DNA of 64,000 nucleotides from Actinoplanes sp. L3-i22. Its GTDB lineage: Bacteria; Actinomycetota; Actinomycetes; Mycobacteriales; Micromonosporaceae. How positions within the stretch are numbered: position 1 is the first letter of the stretch; every line of letters starts with the position of its first letter. Positions 1 through 9,407 of this stretch are shown here, piece by piece. The notes beneath the pieces were generated by a model. The model searched no databases and was not told the DNA's origin. It saw only the letters and a list, made by a program, of their open reading frames with translations. A program made the position numbers and the translations under genes. The stretch is taken from contig NZ_AP024745.1 of assembly GCF_019704555.1 (NCBI RefSeq), positions 2,476,001 through 2,540,000 on the forward strand, written 5' to 3'.

Positions 1-2809
1 CCAGGCGCTGGCCGAGCAGCCGGACCAGCGGCTCGGTGCTGCGGACCATGTCGGCGATCCGCTCGTCCCGGTCAGCGGCCTGCGGGAACTCGTCCAGGTG
101 CCGCAGGTGCTTGCGGATCTCCGCGTAGACGCGGGCCCGGTTGCGCCGCAGCAGCGGCTGGCCGAACCAGGTGAAGACCACACCGCGGGCCAGGTCGGCG
201 ACCGCCGGGAAGCGCACCTGGGTGGCGGCGATCAGCCGCTCCAGGGCGAGCCCGGCCGGCTCGTGCAGGGTGGCGTCCGGCGGCGGCTCCTGCAGCCAGG
301 AGCGCAGCAGGGTGGCGATCGCGGCCGCGTCCACCGAGGCCCGCTGCTGGGCCAGGAAGATCCGGAACACCGCGGCCTCGAGGGCCGGCGTGCGCTCCAG
401 GTCGGCGACGCCGTAGTGGCCGAGCGCCTTGGCCAGCCGGGTCTGGAACGACTGCGGCAGGCCGGCCCGCTCCACGTCCAGGCTCTGCAGGTAGGCGTGG
501 AAGTACTCGCGCGCGCTGTGCACGTGGGTGTCGCCGCCGCCGTCCTCGCCGGCCGGCCGGTTGCGGCTCAGCTCGGCCAGGTCGGCGAAGACCTCCATCA
601 GCGCGATCTCGCGGTCCAGCGGCCGGTGCCCCTCGCCGGCGGCGGCGGCCCGGGCGGCCAGGTAGTCGCCGAGGACCCGGCGCTCGTCGTGCGGGTCGGC
701 GTCGAAACCGAGCAGCAGGCTGCGCAGGTCCTCCACGCCGCGGGCGGCGCGGCGGCGGGCCGGCTCCTGCTCGGGCGTGGCCGGCAGGTCCACGTCGACC
801 GTGGTCTCGGCGGCGGCCTGCTCCTCCTCGTCCCCGCCGATCGGGTCCAGGCGCATCAGCGCGGCGCCGGAGTCGACCTTGGCGCCGACCGCGACCAGCA
901 CCTCCTTGACCCGGGCCCGGAACGGCGCGCGCAGCACCGCCTCCATCTTCATGGCCTCCAGGACCAGGACCGGCGCGCCGGCCTCGACCTCGGCGCCGGG
1001 CTCCAGCGGGGTGGCCACCACCAGGGCCGGCATCGGGGAGCGCAGCACGCCGCCCTCGTCCCGGCTGACCCGGTGGGTGACGCCGTCGACCTCGACCAGG
1101 GTGATCGCGCCGTGCGTGCCGGTGAGCAGCCGGTGCCGGACGTCGTTGACGGTGATCCGGCCGGTGTGGCTGTCGAAGCGCTCCAGGGTGACGTCGGCGA
1201 GGCGGACGTCGGCGCCGGCCTCGATGCCGACCCGGAACCGGTGCGCGCCGACCCGGGCGACCCGCACCCGGTACGTCGTCCCGCGCAGCTTCAGGTCGAG
1301 CGGCGCCCCGCTCTCGTGGCGCACCTGCGGCCGCCCGCCGAACGCGGTGGAGAGCAGGCGCTGCTGCTCGACGTGCTCCTCGTCCTCGTACGCCTCGATC
1401 GCCGCGGCGGCCAGGGCCACGCCGGAGTGCCGGTCGGAGACCAGCCGGCCCTCGCCGCGCACCCGGTCGATCCAGCCGGTGTCGGCGCTGCCGTCGATCA
1501 CCTCGGGCTGGTCGAGCAGGTCGAGCACGAAGCTCTTGTTGGTGGCGCCGCCCTCGATCACGACCGTGGTCTCGGCCATCGCGCGGCGCAGCCGGCCGAG
1601 GGCCTCGTCCCGGTTCTTCCCGTACGCGATGACCTTGGCGATCATCGAGTCGAAGTCGCCGGGGATGCTGTCGCCCTCGCTGACGCCGGTGTCGACCCGG
1701 ATGCCGGGGCCGGCCGGGAAGTCGAGGCGGGCGATGCGGCCGGGGGAGGGGGCGAAGTCGCGGTCCGGGTCCTCGGCGTTGAGCCGCGCCTCGATGGCGT
1801 GCCCGCGCTCGATCGGCCGGTCGCCCTCCAGGCGGTTGCCCAGGGCCACGTGGATCTGCAGCTTGACCAGGTCGGTGCCGGTCACGTACTCGGTGATCGG
1901 GTGCTCGACCTGCAGGCGGGTGTTGACCTCGAGGAACGCCAGCAGGTCCTCACCCGGGTGGTAGAGGAACTCGACGGTGGCCGCGCCGCGGTAGCCGACC
2001 TTGACCGCGAGCCGCTCGGCGGACGCCTTGAGCTCGGCGGCCCGCTCCGCCGGCATCACCGGGGACGCCGACTCCTCGATCACCTTCTGGTTGCGGCGCT
2101 GCACCGAGCAGTCCCGCACGCCGATCGCCCACGCGGTGCCCTGGCCGTCCGAGATGACCTGCACCTCGACGTGCCGGGCGCCGGTGACCAGGCGCTCCAG
2201 GAAGACGATGCCGCTGCCGAACGCGCGGGCCGCCTCCTGGCTGGTCCGCTCGTAGGCGTCGGTCAGCTCGTCGGCCGAGGTGACCTTGCGGATGCCGCGG
2301 CCGCCGCCACCGGCGGTCGCCTTCAGCATCAGCGGGTAGCCGATCCGCTCGGCCGCCTCCAGCGCGGCCTCCAGCGTCTCGACCGGCCCGCGGCTCCACG
2401 CCGCGACCGGGACGCCGACCTCCTCGGCGATCAGCTTCGAGCCGATCTTGTCGCCGAGCTTGCGCATGGCGTCCGCGCTGGGCCCGATGAACGTGATCCC
2501 GATCCGGTCGCAGAGCTCCGCGAACGCCGGATCCTCGGCGACGAAGCCCCAGCCGACCCAGGCGGCGTCCGCCCCGGTGGCGACCAGCGCGTGCTCCAGA
2601 CCCTTCAGGTCCAGGTACGGCCGGGAGGCCGCGGGACCCAGGTCGTACGCGATGTCGGCCTCGCGGACGAAGGTGGCGGTCCGATCGACGTCGGTGTACA
2701 ACGCGACGGTCTCGATCGGCGCGCCGGTCTCCGCGGCGAGCTCCCGGACGGCGTGAATGAGCCGCATTGCGGCCTCACCACGGTTGACGATGGCGATTCG
2801 TGTGAACAC
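1..2809 (-). CDS. Fused acetyl/propionyl-CoA carboxylase (biotin carboxylase + biotin carrier), 3' end outside window
   Basis: ATP-dependent carboxylation of biotin for acyl-CoA carboxylase, giving malonyl- or methylmalonyl-CoA in the cytosol. The frame opens with GTG at 2809 and reads off the left edge, so 936 residues are visible. The N-terminus (FTRIAIVNRGEAAMR) is the biotin-carboxylase Rossmann part. A glycine-rich ATP-grasp loop (KATAGGGGRGIRKV) and the EVNTRLQVEHPITE motif follow. A biotinyl domain with EAMKM puts the biotin lysine near residue 621. About 300 further residues follow the carrier, as in the actinobacterial one-chain carboxylases of roughly 1,800 residues in which a carboxyltransferase comes next; that part is not seen here. 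A long antisense open frame over the same DNA is a high-GC shadow. Family is certain; acyl-CoA preference is unknown. Confidence 0.9.
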   Translation of the reverse strand, partial: MFTRIAIVNRGEAAMRLIHAVRELAAETGAPIETVALYTDVDRTATFVREADIAYDLGPAASRPYLDLKGLEHALVATGADAAWVGWGFVAEDPAFAELCDRIGITFIGPSADAMRKLGDKIGSKLIAEEVGVPVAAWSRGPVETLEAALEAAERIGYPLMLKATAGGGGRGIRKVTSADELTDAYERTSQEAARAFGSGIVFLERLVTGARHVEVQVISDGQGTAWAIGVRDCSVQRRNQKVIEESASPVMPAERAAELKASAERLAVKVGYRGAATVEFLYHPGEDLLAFLEVNTRLQVEHPITEYVTGTDLVKLQIHVALGNRLEGDRPIERGHAIEARLNAEDPDRDFAPSPGRIARLDFPAGPGIRVDTGVSEGDSIPGDFDSMIAKVIAYGKNRDEALGRLRRAMAETTVVIEGGATNKSFVLDLLDQPEVIDGSADTGWIDRVRGEGRLVSDRHSGVALAAAAIEAYEDEEHVEQQRLLSTAFGGRPQVRHESGAPLDLKLRGTTYRVRVARVGAHRFRVGIEAGADVRLADVTLERFDSHTGRITVNDVRHRLLTGTHGAITLVEVDGVTHRVSRDEGGVLRSPMPALVVATPLEPGAEVEAGAPVLVLEAMKMEAVLRAPFRARVKEVLVAVGAKVDSGAALMRLDPIGGDEEEQAAAETTVDVDLPATPEQEPARRRAARGVEDLRSLLLGFDADPHDERRVLGDYLAARAAAAGEGHRPLDREIALMEVFADLAELSRNRPAGEDGGGDTHVHSAREYFHAYLQSLDVERAGLPQSFQTRLAKALGHYGVADLERTPALEAAVFRIFLAQQRASVDAAAIATLLRSWLQEPPPDATLHEPAGLALERLIAATQVRFPAVADLARGVVFTWFGQPLLRRNRARVYAEIRKHLRHLDEFPQAADRDERIADMVRSTEPLVRLLGQRL

Positions 2810-2938
2810 CCGATCGAGCCCTTACCTCGGCAAAAACCTTCGCCAGGAGACTACAGGTGGTAGAGGCGAATAAACCGCAAGCGCCCCTCCCTGAGCTGGC
2901 GTTAGGGGTTACTGGCCAGTAGTCGGACCGGGGTGGGC

Positions 2939-2970
2939 GACCCGGCCGCCCGCTGCCGGGCGGCCGGGTC
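2939..2970. terminator. Perfect 14-bp stem-loop terminator
   Basis: GACCCGGCCGCCCG pairs exactly with CGGGCGGCCGGGTC around a CTGC loop. It starts six bases past the stop codon of the leftward acylase gene and has no T-run, which is usual for actinomycete terminators. It probably ends the acylase transcript before it enters the carboxylase gene. Confidence 0.75.
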
Positions 2971-2976
2971 ACGGCA

Positions 2977-5900
2977 TCAATGGGAATAGATCTCCATCTC
3001 GTAGAGTGAGAAACCGTAGCTGGTCGCGCGGGTCTGCCCGGTCAGCCGGACATACCGGGCGTTTGACGCGGTGAGCTGCACGTTGTCCACCCCGCCGTCG
3101 CCTGCGGCGACCGAACCGACCGGGGTCCAGGTGGTCCCGTTCGTCGAGGTTTCGATTTTGTACGTCTTCGCGTACGCCGACTCCCAGGACAGCACCACGC
3201 GGGCCACCGGGGTGCTCGCGCCGAGATCCACTTGGATCCACTGGTTGTCCGCGTACGCGCTCGCCCACCGCGTGGCGGGCTTGCCGTCCACCACGTTGGC
3301 CGCCGGGTAACCCGATTGGGTGCTCAGCGCGGTCACCGCCCTACCGGCCGCCAGGTTGCTCACCGTGTCCCCGCGCTTGGCCGGGAACGACACCACCTGC
3401 TGGTAGGTCGGCCGGTTCTGCCAGCCGATCAGGTCGTGGGTGATCCCGCCGAGCGGGCTCTGCAGGATCGCATCGGCACACCACTGGTCGCCGGCCGTGC
3501 AGTGCTCGTCGGCCGGGTAGGTGGTCGCCGCCGGCTCGGCCAGCGCCGCGCTCAGGCTGGTCAGCAGGGCGCCGCGGCAGGTGCTGACGGTGCCGCCACC
3601 GCAGTACTTCGTGGACCAGTTCGGCACCGGGTCGCCGAGCGTGGCCCGCAGGTCCTTGCTCACCCAGCCCCACCACCCGTACTGGAAGGAACTGCCCTTG
3701 TGCCCTTGCGCCTCGTTGGCGGAGGTGGGCAGGTCGGAGCGCGGCCCGGTCTGGCCGCCGGACGGCGACTCGTTGATCTGCAGGGCGTCGACCAGCGCGT
3801 CGAACAGGTCACTGCCCAGCCCGGCGGAGAACTCCGCCTGCACCAGGCGCGGCCACCAGGCGTCGAAGATCCGGATGGCGTCGGCGTCCGCGTACGCCTT
3901 GCTGTTCGCCGCCGTCTCCCTGCGCAGCGCGCCGCCGGTCAGCCAGGTGCGCAGCTTGGTCAGCGCGGCGGCCTGCGCCGAGTCGGTCACCGTCGCGGTG
4001 TCGATCACCCGCAGCAGCACCGGCAGCACCTGCTTACCGCGCAGATCGGTGAGCCCGGCCTGCTCGACGACCTTGAGCAGCGACGCCCGGTCGTACTTGG
4101 TCCCGGCCGCGATCCCGGCCCTGAGCGGCGCGTCCAGCAGGTCGGCCCGGTGCACCGCGCCGAAGCTGAAGTTGCCGTCCGCCGCCGAGTAGTCGGCCGC
4201 CTGCTTGTTGTTCCAGCTCACGAAGTAGTCCTGGTTGACCGCCTTCGGATGGACCGTGTTGCCGTTCCAACCGGTCCATTCGTTGGCGGCGTCCCCCCAG
4301 TTCGGCAGGTTCGGGTCGACGGTGGCCGGCCGCGCCGGCTGGGCGCCGGAGGTGTACATCGCGTTCTCGGTCGAGTTCACGTAGAACCAGTTGAACGCGA
4401 ACGGGATGTTCGACGCCGAGTTCTGGAACGCGGCCGCGGTGCCCATCTGCTCCGGCTCGTTGAACATCTGGAAGCCGATCGCCGAGTCCGCCTCGTGCCG
4501 GTACGTCGACCGCAGCCCGGTGAACGCGACCGGCGCCCCGCCGACCGTGCCCCGCCAGGTGACCAGGCCGTACTTCGTGCGCTGCACGGTCAGCCGGTAG
4601 GAGCCGGCCGCGGTGGAGTCGGCGGTGGTCGGATTCCACGCGTTGGTCCGGGTCAGGCTCTCCATCGCGGTGCACGTCCCGTGGTACAGGTAGGACGTCG
4701 AGGCGGTGGTCGGCGTGCTGCCGTCGGCATTGCACAACCGGACGGCGTACGTGTCGGTGATGTCCTGGATCGACGAGGTGGCGCTCCACGCGTAATCCGG
4801 CCCGCGGCCCAGCAGCGTGTAGAGGTTCAGCCCGCTGAACGCCACGCCCCGGCTGCTGATCCCCGGCCCCTGCAGCTCCTGCAGCATCAGCAGCTGGGGC
4901 GCGAAGTAGCCGGTCTGCGGCCCGAACACGGCGACCGGGTGCCCGGTGGCCGAGTTCGCCGCGGAGACCACCGCCGCGTTGGACATGCCGCGGCTCGCGC
5001 TGTCGATCGTCAGCGTGCTCAGCGACTCGGCGATCGCGCTGGTCCCGCTCGTTCCGGTGGCGGCCGACCCGGTCTTGTCGAAGACGATCTCTTGCGGCAC
5101 CGCGCCGGCATCCGGCATGGCGACGCCCGAGGCCGTCGGACTCCCTTGCCCGTACGGGAACGACTGCCCGTTGTGCAGGGTCAGCACCGCCTCCGGGTCG
5201 TTCTGCGACCGGAACTGCTGCCACACCTGGTCACCGACGGTCGCGCCGTACTTCGCCCGGGCCGCGACCCGGACCAGCGCGGACTGCATCTCGGTGCCGC
5301 CGCCCCCGCCGAACAGGCCACCGATCACCCCGGCGACCGCGATCAGGTCGGTCGGCACGAAGTCCTCCGGGCCGCCCGCGTTGGTGACCGAGTCCAGGTG
5401 GCCGGTGAGCACGTACTCGCCCGGGCAGTCCCGGGCGGCCATGCAGTCGTCGATGTACTTGTTGATCCCGGCCAGGTACTGCAGGACGTCGTCGTAGAGC
5501 TGCGCGCCCCGGGTGCCGGACGCCCGCAGCGCGTCGAGCTGCGCCTGCAGGTCCGCCTCGGTGTACGGCGAGGTGCGCCAGACGCTCTGCTCCAGCTCCC
5601 GGTTGCCCTCGGCGCCACCGGCGAACGAGGTCAGCGAGCCGCGCGCCACGTGCCGCATCAGGTCCATCAGGAACAGCCGGTCCTGGGCCCCGGCGTACCC
5701 GGCGCCGTACATCGTCCCGGCCCGGGTCGTCCCGGTGACGTGCGGGATGCCGAGCGCCTTGTCGCGCACGATCGTCACGTCCGAGCGCGGGGTGACCGTG
5801 CTGGCCACGTTCGCGGCGGCCACGCCGTACGCGGAGTCGTTGAAAAAGGTGTTGATCTGTCCGGGCGTCAGCCCGGTGTAGTTGTAGGCCAGGTTCGCAT

Positions 5901-6141
5901 ACGGCGCGAGCTGGTCGTCGGAGTGCGCCGGCATCGTGCCGAACACCTGGTGGGCGAGGATCTGGGCCAGATCGGCGTCCCCGTTCTGCCCGGGCGGCAG
6001 GATGTCGGAGCACTCGCCGAGGCAGTAGTCGTTGGTGGCGTAAGCCGCGGTGGCCGGCTCCGGATTCACCTGAACGAGGGCTGCGGAGGTCAGGAGCGAG
6101 ACGGACAGCACAGCACTGAGCTGCAGAAAGCGTCGACGCAT
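2977..6141 (-). CDS. Secreted penicillin-acylase family Ntn hydrolase with C-terminal F5/8 type C (discoidin) domain
   Basis: Predicted exported amidase of 1,054 residues. An N-terminal signal peptide (MRRRFLQLSAVLSVSLLTSA) probably cleaves after ATAA near residue 33. The acylase alpha part covers about 120-340 (IPHVTGTTRAGTMYGAGYAGAQDRLF is typical, seen in pieces). The beta-chain start is most likely Ser387 in GMSNAAVV, which would be the self-cleaved N-terminal nucleophile. From about 930 a discoidin-like domain (NVVDGKPATRWAS, WIQVDLG, YVRLTG, YEMEIY) suggests binding to a glycan or surface. ATG 6141 has GAAGGGA eight bases upstream. Relatives deacylate beta-lactams, acyl-homoserine lactones or lipopeptides (aculeacin A acylase of Actinoplanes is one). 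Substrate cannot be read from sequence. Monocistronic by context. Confidence 0.88.
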   Translation of the reverse strand: MRRRFLQLSAVLSVSLLTSAALVQVNPEPATAAYATNDYCLGECSDILPPGQNGDADLAQILAHQVFGTMPAHSDDQLAPYANLAYNYTGLTPGQINTFFNDSAYGVAAANVASTVTPRSDVTIVRDKALGIPHVTGTTRAGTMYGAGYAGAQDRLFLMDLMRHVARGSLTSFAGGAEGNRELEQSVWRTSPYTEADLQAQLDALRASGTRGAQLYDDVLQYLAGINKYIDDCMAARDCPGEYVLTGHLDSVTNAGGPEDFVPTDLIAVAGVIGGLFGGGGGTEMQSALVRVAARAKYGATVGDQVWQQFRSQNDPEAVLTLHNGQSFPYGQGSPTASGVAMPDAGAVPQEIVFDKTGSAATGTSGTSAIAESLSTLTIDSASRGMSNAAVVSAANSATGHPVAVFGPQTGYFAPQLLMLQELQGPGISSRGVAFSGLNLYTLLGRGPDYAWSATSSIQDITDTYAVRLCNADGSTPTTASTSYLYHGTCTAMESLTRTNAWNPTTADSTAAGSYRLTVQRTKYGLVTWRGTVGGAPVAFTGLRSTYRHEADSAIGFQMFNEPEQMGTAAAFQNSASNIPFAFNWFYVNSTENAMYTSGAQPARPATVDPNLPNWGDAANEWTGWNGNTVHPKAVNQDYFVSWNNKQAADYSAADGNFSFGAVHRADLLDAPLRAGIAAGTKYDRASLLKVVEQAGLTDLRGKQVLPVLLRVIDTATVTDSAQAAALTKLRTWLTGGALRRETAANSKAYADADAIRIFDAWWPRLVQAEFSAGLGSDLFDALVDALQINESPSGGQTGPRSDLPTSANEAQGHKGSSFQYGWWGWVSKDLRATLGDPVPNWSTKYCGGGTVSTCRGALLTSLSAALAEPAATTYPADEHCTAGDQWCADAILQSPLGGITHDLIGWQNRPTYQQVVSFPAKRGDTVSNLAAGRAVTALSTQSGYPAANVVDGKPATRWASAYADNQWIQVDLGASTPVARVVLSWESAYAKTYKIETSTNGTTWTPVGSVAAGDGGVDNVQLTASNARYVRLTGQTRATSYGFSLYEMEIYSH

Positions 6142-6258
6142 GGACGGTCCCTTCAGGGCACGCTCGAACGCGAAAATAGTTCATACATGTTAAATCTTCG
6201 ATGTCTTGCAACGCCAGAGCGAACCGTCGCCGTCCCGTCCCCCATTCGGGGTTCATGT

Positions 6259-6269
6259 TGCAAATTGCA
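6259..6269. promoter_or_regulatory. Palindrome in the divergent acylase/conservon intergenic region
   Basis: TGCAAATTGCA is a palindrome (TGCAA, A, TTGCA) in the 268-bp gap between the leftward acylase gene and the rightward conservon. The gap is clearly more AT-rich than the genes around it, and holds a second TTGCAA at about 6206. A shared operator is plausible but unproven. Confidence 0.3.
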
Positions 6270-6409
6270 CGCGCCACTGTCCGAGCCCAGACGCTTTTCG
6301 GACTCGACGTCCCTCCATAGAGGTGTTGACCGTTCACTCATCCGCGCCAATCCTTGGCGGCGGTCACGGAACGACAACAGACGAACACTGGCGGCGAAGG
6401 GAAAGCGAC

Positions 6410-8650
6410 ATGAGGCGCAGGGCCCCGCGCGATCAGACCATCCGTGGCCGCGTCGTGCGGATGCTGGCGCTACCGCTCGCCGCGATGCTCACGCTGCTCG
6501 CCGTGATCTACGTCGGCGAGATCGGCCGCTACCGCAACGCGGCCTCCACCGCACACCGGATCACCGTGATCCTGGCCCTGCAGAACCTGGTCCAGGAACT
6601 GCAGAACGAGCGCGGCCTGACCGTCGCGGTGATCGGCGGCAACACCGGCTTCCGGGACCGGATCGCCCCGGCCCGCCAGCGGGTCGACCAGCAGCGCGCC
6701 GCGGTGCGGGCGGCGCTGGACGGCGCGGACTCCGCCCACCTCGACGAGTTGGACGGGCTCACCCGGATCCGGAACAGCGCGGACGCCGGCCAGGCCGCCC
6801 GCGGCGACACCTTCGACTTCTACACCGGCCTGATCCAGAACCTCGGCGACGACACCCGGCACCTGGAGATCGTCGACGACCTGAACCTGCGCCGCGGCGC
6901 CGAGTCGCTGGAGATGCTCACCGAGGTCAAGGAGGCCACCGCCCAGGAGTGGGTGTTCCTGGACGGCGTGATCACCGCCGGCGGCTTCCAGGCCGGCGAG
7001 TTCTCCACGCTGCTCAACATCGTCGCGTCCCGCGACCTGTCGCTCGCCGAGTTCGACGAGTTCGCCGACCCGGGCGCCGCGTCCGCCAAGACCAGGCTGC
7101 TGGGCAGCGCCGCCGCGCGGCAGGCCCGGGCGGTCGAGGCCGCCGCCCTGCGCGCCGGGGACCGGCAGAGCCTGCTCGCCGACTCCGGCGCCTGGTGGAC
7201 CGCGGTCGCCACGATGCTCGACGACCTGACCGGGCTGGCCGGCCAGATCGGCGCGCGCACCCTGGACCGGGCCCACGAGTTGCAGAAGAGCGCGACCACC
7301 CGGCTCGGCGTGCTCTCCGGCGTGGTGCTGCTCTGCCTGCTCGGCTCGGCGTATCTGGCGATCGGCGCCACCCGCTCGCTCGCCGAACCGCTCGCCGAAC
7401 TCGCCGGCGAGGCCGACCGGCTGGCCGGGGAACGACTGCCCGAGGCGGTCCGGCGGGCCGCGGCCGGCGAGGAGACCGAGCCGCCCGAACCGGTGCCGGT
7501 CGCGGCCGGCGCGAGCGTCGAGGTGCGCCGGGTCGCCGGGGCCCTCGACCGGGTGCGGGCCACCGCGTACACGCTCGCCACCGAACAGGCGCAGATCCGC
7601 CGCGGCACCTCGGAGTCGCTCGCCGACCTCGGCCGCCGCAACCAGAACCTGCTCCGCCGCCAGCTCGGCTTCATCACCCGGCTGGAGCGCGAGGAGTCCA
7701 GCCCGAACGGCCTGGCCAACCTGTTCGAGCTGGACCACCTGGCCACCCGGATGCGCCGCAACGCGGAGAGCCTGCTGGTCCTGGTCGGCGCGGCCAGCCC
7801 GCGGCAGTGGCCCGGCCCGCTGCCGCTCACCGACGTGATCCGCGCCGCGGTGTCCGAGGTGGAGGAGTACCGCCGGGTCGTGCTGCGCCGCCTCGACGAG
7901 GCGCAGGTGCACGGCTCGGTCGCCAGCGGCCTGGCCCACATGGTCGCCGAACTGGTCGAGAACGGCCTGACCTTCTCCCCGCCGGACGTCGAGGTGGAGA
8001 TCCATGGCCGGCGGATCGGCGACGGCTACCTGATCGCCGTCTGCGACCAGGGCGTCGGCATGAACAACGAGGACCTGGCCCGGGCCAACCAGCGGCTGCG
8101 CGGCGAGGGCGACTTCATGACCGGGCCGGCCAAGTTCCTCGGTCACTACGTCGTCGGCCGGCTCGCCGCCGACCTGAACGCGGTCGTCCAGCTCACCCCG
8201 TCCGCGGTGACCGGGGTGACCGCCCGGATCAGCCTGCCCGCGGCGCTGCTCGCCGAGCCCGGCCACCTGCCGCCCGCGCCGGCCGCCACCCGGCCACCGG
8301 TGTCCGAGGCGCACTTCGAGCAGCCCCGGACCGCCGACCCGGTACGGATCCGGCCACGCGCGCTGGAGGTCGACTACGTCGTGGTCACCGACCGGCCGGC
8401 CATCCCGGCACTGGGCGTGGGCGCCGAGGGTCCGGGCGCGGGCATTGAACGTACGGCCAATGGTTTGCGGAAACGCATCCCCCGGGCCCGCCGGGCGGAC
8501 CGCGAGTCCGTGCCCACGCCGCGGGAAGAACCGACGGTGGAACTGAGCAACTCACCGGACGCGGTCCGTGACCGTCTGACCGCTCTGCGCGACGGCATCC
8601 AGCGCGGGAGTTCCCGCGACCTCGCCGCGACATTTGAGGAGACCCGATGA
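6410..8650 (+). CDS. Conservon sensor histidine kinase with NIT (nitrate/nitrite-sensing) domain, CvnA type
   Basis: Membrane histidine-kinase-like protein of 746 residues heading a conservon operon. The first membrane helix lies around residues 17-38 (MLALPLAAMLTLLAVIYV). A long extracytoplasmic helical NIT-like domain (QNERGLTVAVIGGN) runs to about 295, the second helix is at about 300-320, then a HAMP-like stretch. An ATPase domain at about 495-610 carries the N box (AELVENGLTFSPP) and the G boxes (DQGVGM and GEGDF). The tail is Pro/Arg-rich. ATG 6410 is chosen because GAAGGGAAAG precedes it; longer readings have no ribosome site. The stop overlaps the next gene as ATGA. In Streptomyces such kinases work with a roadblock protein, a DUF742 protein and a Ras-like GTPase at the membrane. 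The ligand is unknown. Confidence 0.9.
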   Translation: MRRRAPRDQTIRGRVVRMLALPLAAMLTLLAVIYVGEIGRYRNAASTAHRITVILALQNLVQELQNERGLTVAVIGGNTGFRDRIAPARQRVDQQRAAVRAALDGADSAHLDELDGLTRIRNSADAGQAARGDTFDFYTGLIQNLGDDTRHLEIVDDLNLRRGAESLEMLTEVKEATAQEWVFLDGVITAGGFQAGEFSTLLNIVASRDLSLAEFDEFADPGAASAKTRLLGSAAARQARAVEAAALRAGDRQSLLADSGAWWTAVATMLDDLTGLAGQIGARTLDRAHELQKSATTRLGVLSGVVLLCLLGSAYLAIGATRSLAEPLAELAGEADRLAGERLPEAVRRAAAGEETEPPEPVPVAAGASVEVRRVAGALDRVRATAYTLATEQAQIRRGTSESLADLGRRNQNLLRRQLGFITRLEREESSPNGLANLFELDHLATRMRRNAESLLVLVGAASPRQWPGPLPLTDVIRAAVSEVEEYRRVVLRRLDEAQVHGSVASGLAHMVAELVENGLTFSPPDVEVEIHGRRIGDGYLIAVCDQGVGMNNEDLARANQRLRGEGDFMTGPAKFLGHYVVGRLAADLNAVVQLTPSAVTGVTARISLPAALLAEPGHLPPAPAATRPPVSEAHFEQPRTADPVRIRPRALEVDYVVVTDRPAIPALGVGAEGPGAGIERTANGLRKRIPRARRADRESVPTPREEPTVELSNSPDAVRDRLTALRDGIQRGSSRDLAATFEETR

Positions 8651-9072
8651 GCGTCGAAGCCCCCGCCGACCGGCACCAGTTCAACTGGATGCTGGGGAAC
8701 TTCGTGCATCAGACCGACGGGGTCCGCGACGCCGTGGCGGTGTCCTCGGACGGCCTGCTGGTCGCCGGCTCGGACGGCCTGGCCCGCGCCGAGGCGGACC
8801 AGCTCGCCGCGATCGTGTCCAGCATGGCCAGCCTGGCCCGGACCGCGTCGCGCCGCTACGAGTTCGAGGGCCTCAAGCTCATCATGATCGAGATGCGCCG
8901 CGGGTTCCTGGTCATCTCGGTCATCCCGGGCGGCAGCTGCCTGGGCGTGGTGGCCGGCGGCGACGCCGACCTCGGCCTGGTCGGCTACGAGATCTCCCGG
9001 CTCGCCGAACGGTTCGGGGAGCTGCTGACCCCCGCGCTGATCGCCGAGTCCCGGCAGCACCTGCCGCGATGA
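8647..9072 (+). CDS. Roadblock/LC7 domain protein, CvnB type
   Basis: 141-residue roadblock/LC7 (MglB-like) protein, the second member of the conservon. Visible family features are FNWMLGNFVHQTDGVRDAVAVSSDGLLVAGSDGL at the start (given in part: GVRDAVAVSSDGL) and the central helix ADQLAAIVSSMASLAR. These proteins dimerise and act on the partner small GTPase as regulator or GAP. It starts inside the kinase stop (ATGA) and its own stop overlaps the next ATG, so translation of the operon is coupled. Full length for the family. Confidence 0.93.
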   Translation: MSVEAPADRHQFNWMLGNFVHQTDGVRDAVAVSSDGLLVAGSDGLARAEADQLAAIVSSMASLARTASRRYEFEGLKLIMIEMRRGFLVISVIPGGSCLGVVAGGDADLGLVGYEISRLAERFGELLTPALIAESRQHLPR

Positions 9073-9407
9073 GCGCTCCCGAGGACGGGCCGCTGGTCCG
9101 GCCGTTCATGCTCACCGGCGGGCGCACCCAGCCGATGCACGACGGACTCCGGATCGAGACCCAGCTGTACGCCGCCCCGGCCGCCCTGTCCGCACCGCTG
9201 CGCTTCGAGGCCCGCCGGATCGTCGAGCTGTGCCAGGCCCCGCGATCGATCGCGGACCTGGCGTCGGCCCTCGGCGTGCCGCTGGGCGTCGTCCGGGTCA
9301 TCGTCGCGGACCTGATCACCGAGGGGTTCGTGCTCGTGGACGACCTGCCGGGGGAGTTCACCACCACGCTCATCGAGAGGATCCGCGATCGTGTTCGGGC
9401 GATCTGA
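9069..9407 (+). CDS. DUF742 protein, CvnC type
   Basis: 112-residue DUF742 protein. The family core is visible as VRPFMLTGGRTQP, then RRIVELCQAPRSIADLASALGVPLGVVRVIVADL, quoted only in part here (APRSIADLASALGVPLGV), which has the look of a winged-helix fold. In conservons this protein is thought to bridge roadblock and GTPase. It overlaps the roadblock gene by four bases and the GTPase gene by 17. Confidence 0.92.
   Translation: MSAPEDGPLVRPFMLTGGRTQPMHDGLRIETQLYAAPAALSAPLRFEARRIVELCQAPRSIADLASALGVPLGVVRVIVADLITEGFVLVDDLPGEFTTTLIERIRDRVRAI

Noticed and set aside
98..2863. 921-codon rightward open frame opposite the acyl-CoA carboxylase gene
   Set aside because: Its translation is low-complexity Arg/Gly/Ala/Leu/Asp-rich and matches no family; the opposite strand carries complete biotin-carboxylase and biotinyl motifs.
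3232..8448. 1,738-codon rightward open frame crossing the acylase and the conservon kinase
   Set aside because: It runs antisense to one real gene and out of frame over another; a stop-poor artefact of high GC.
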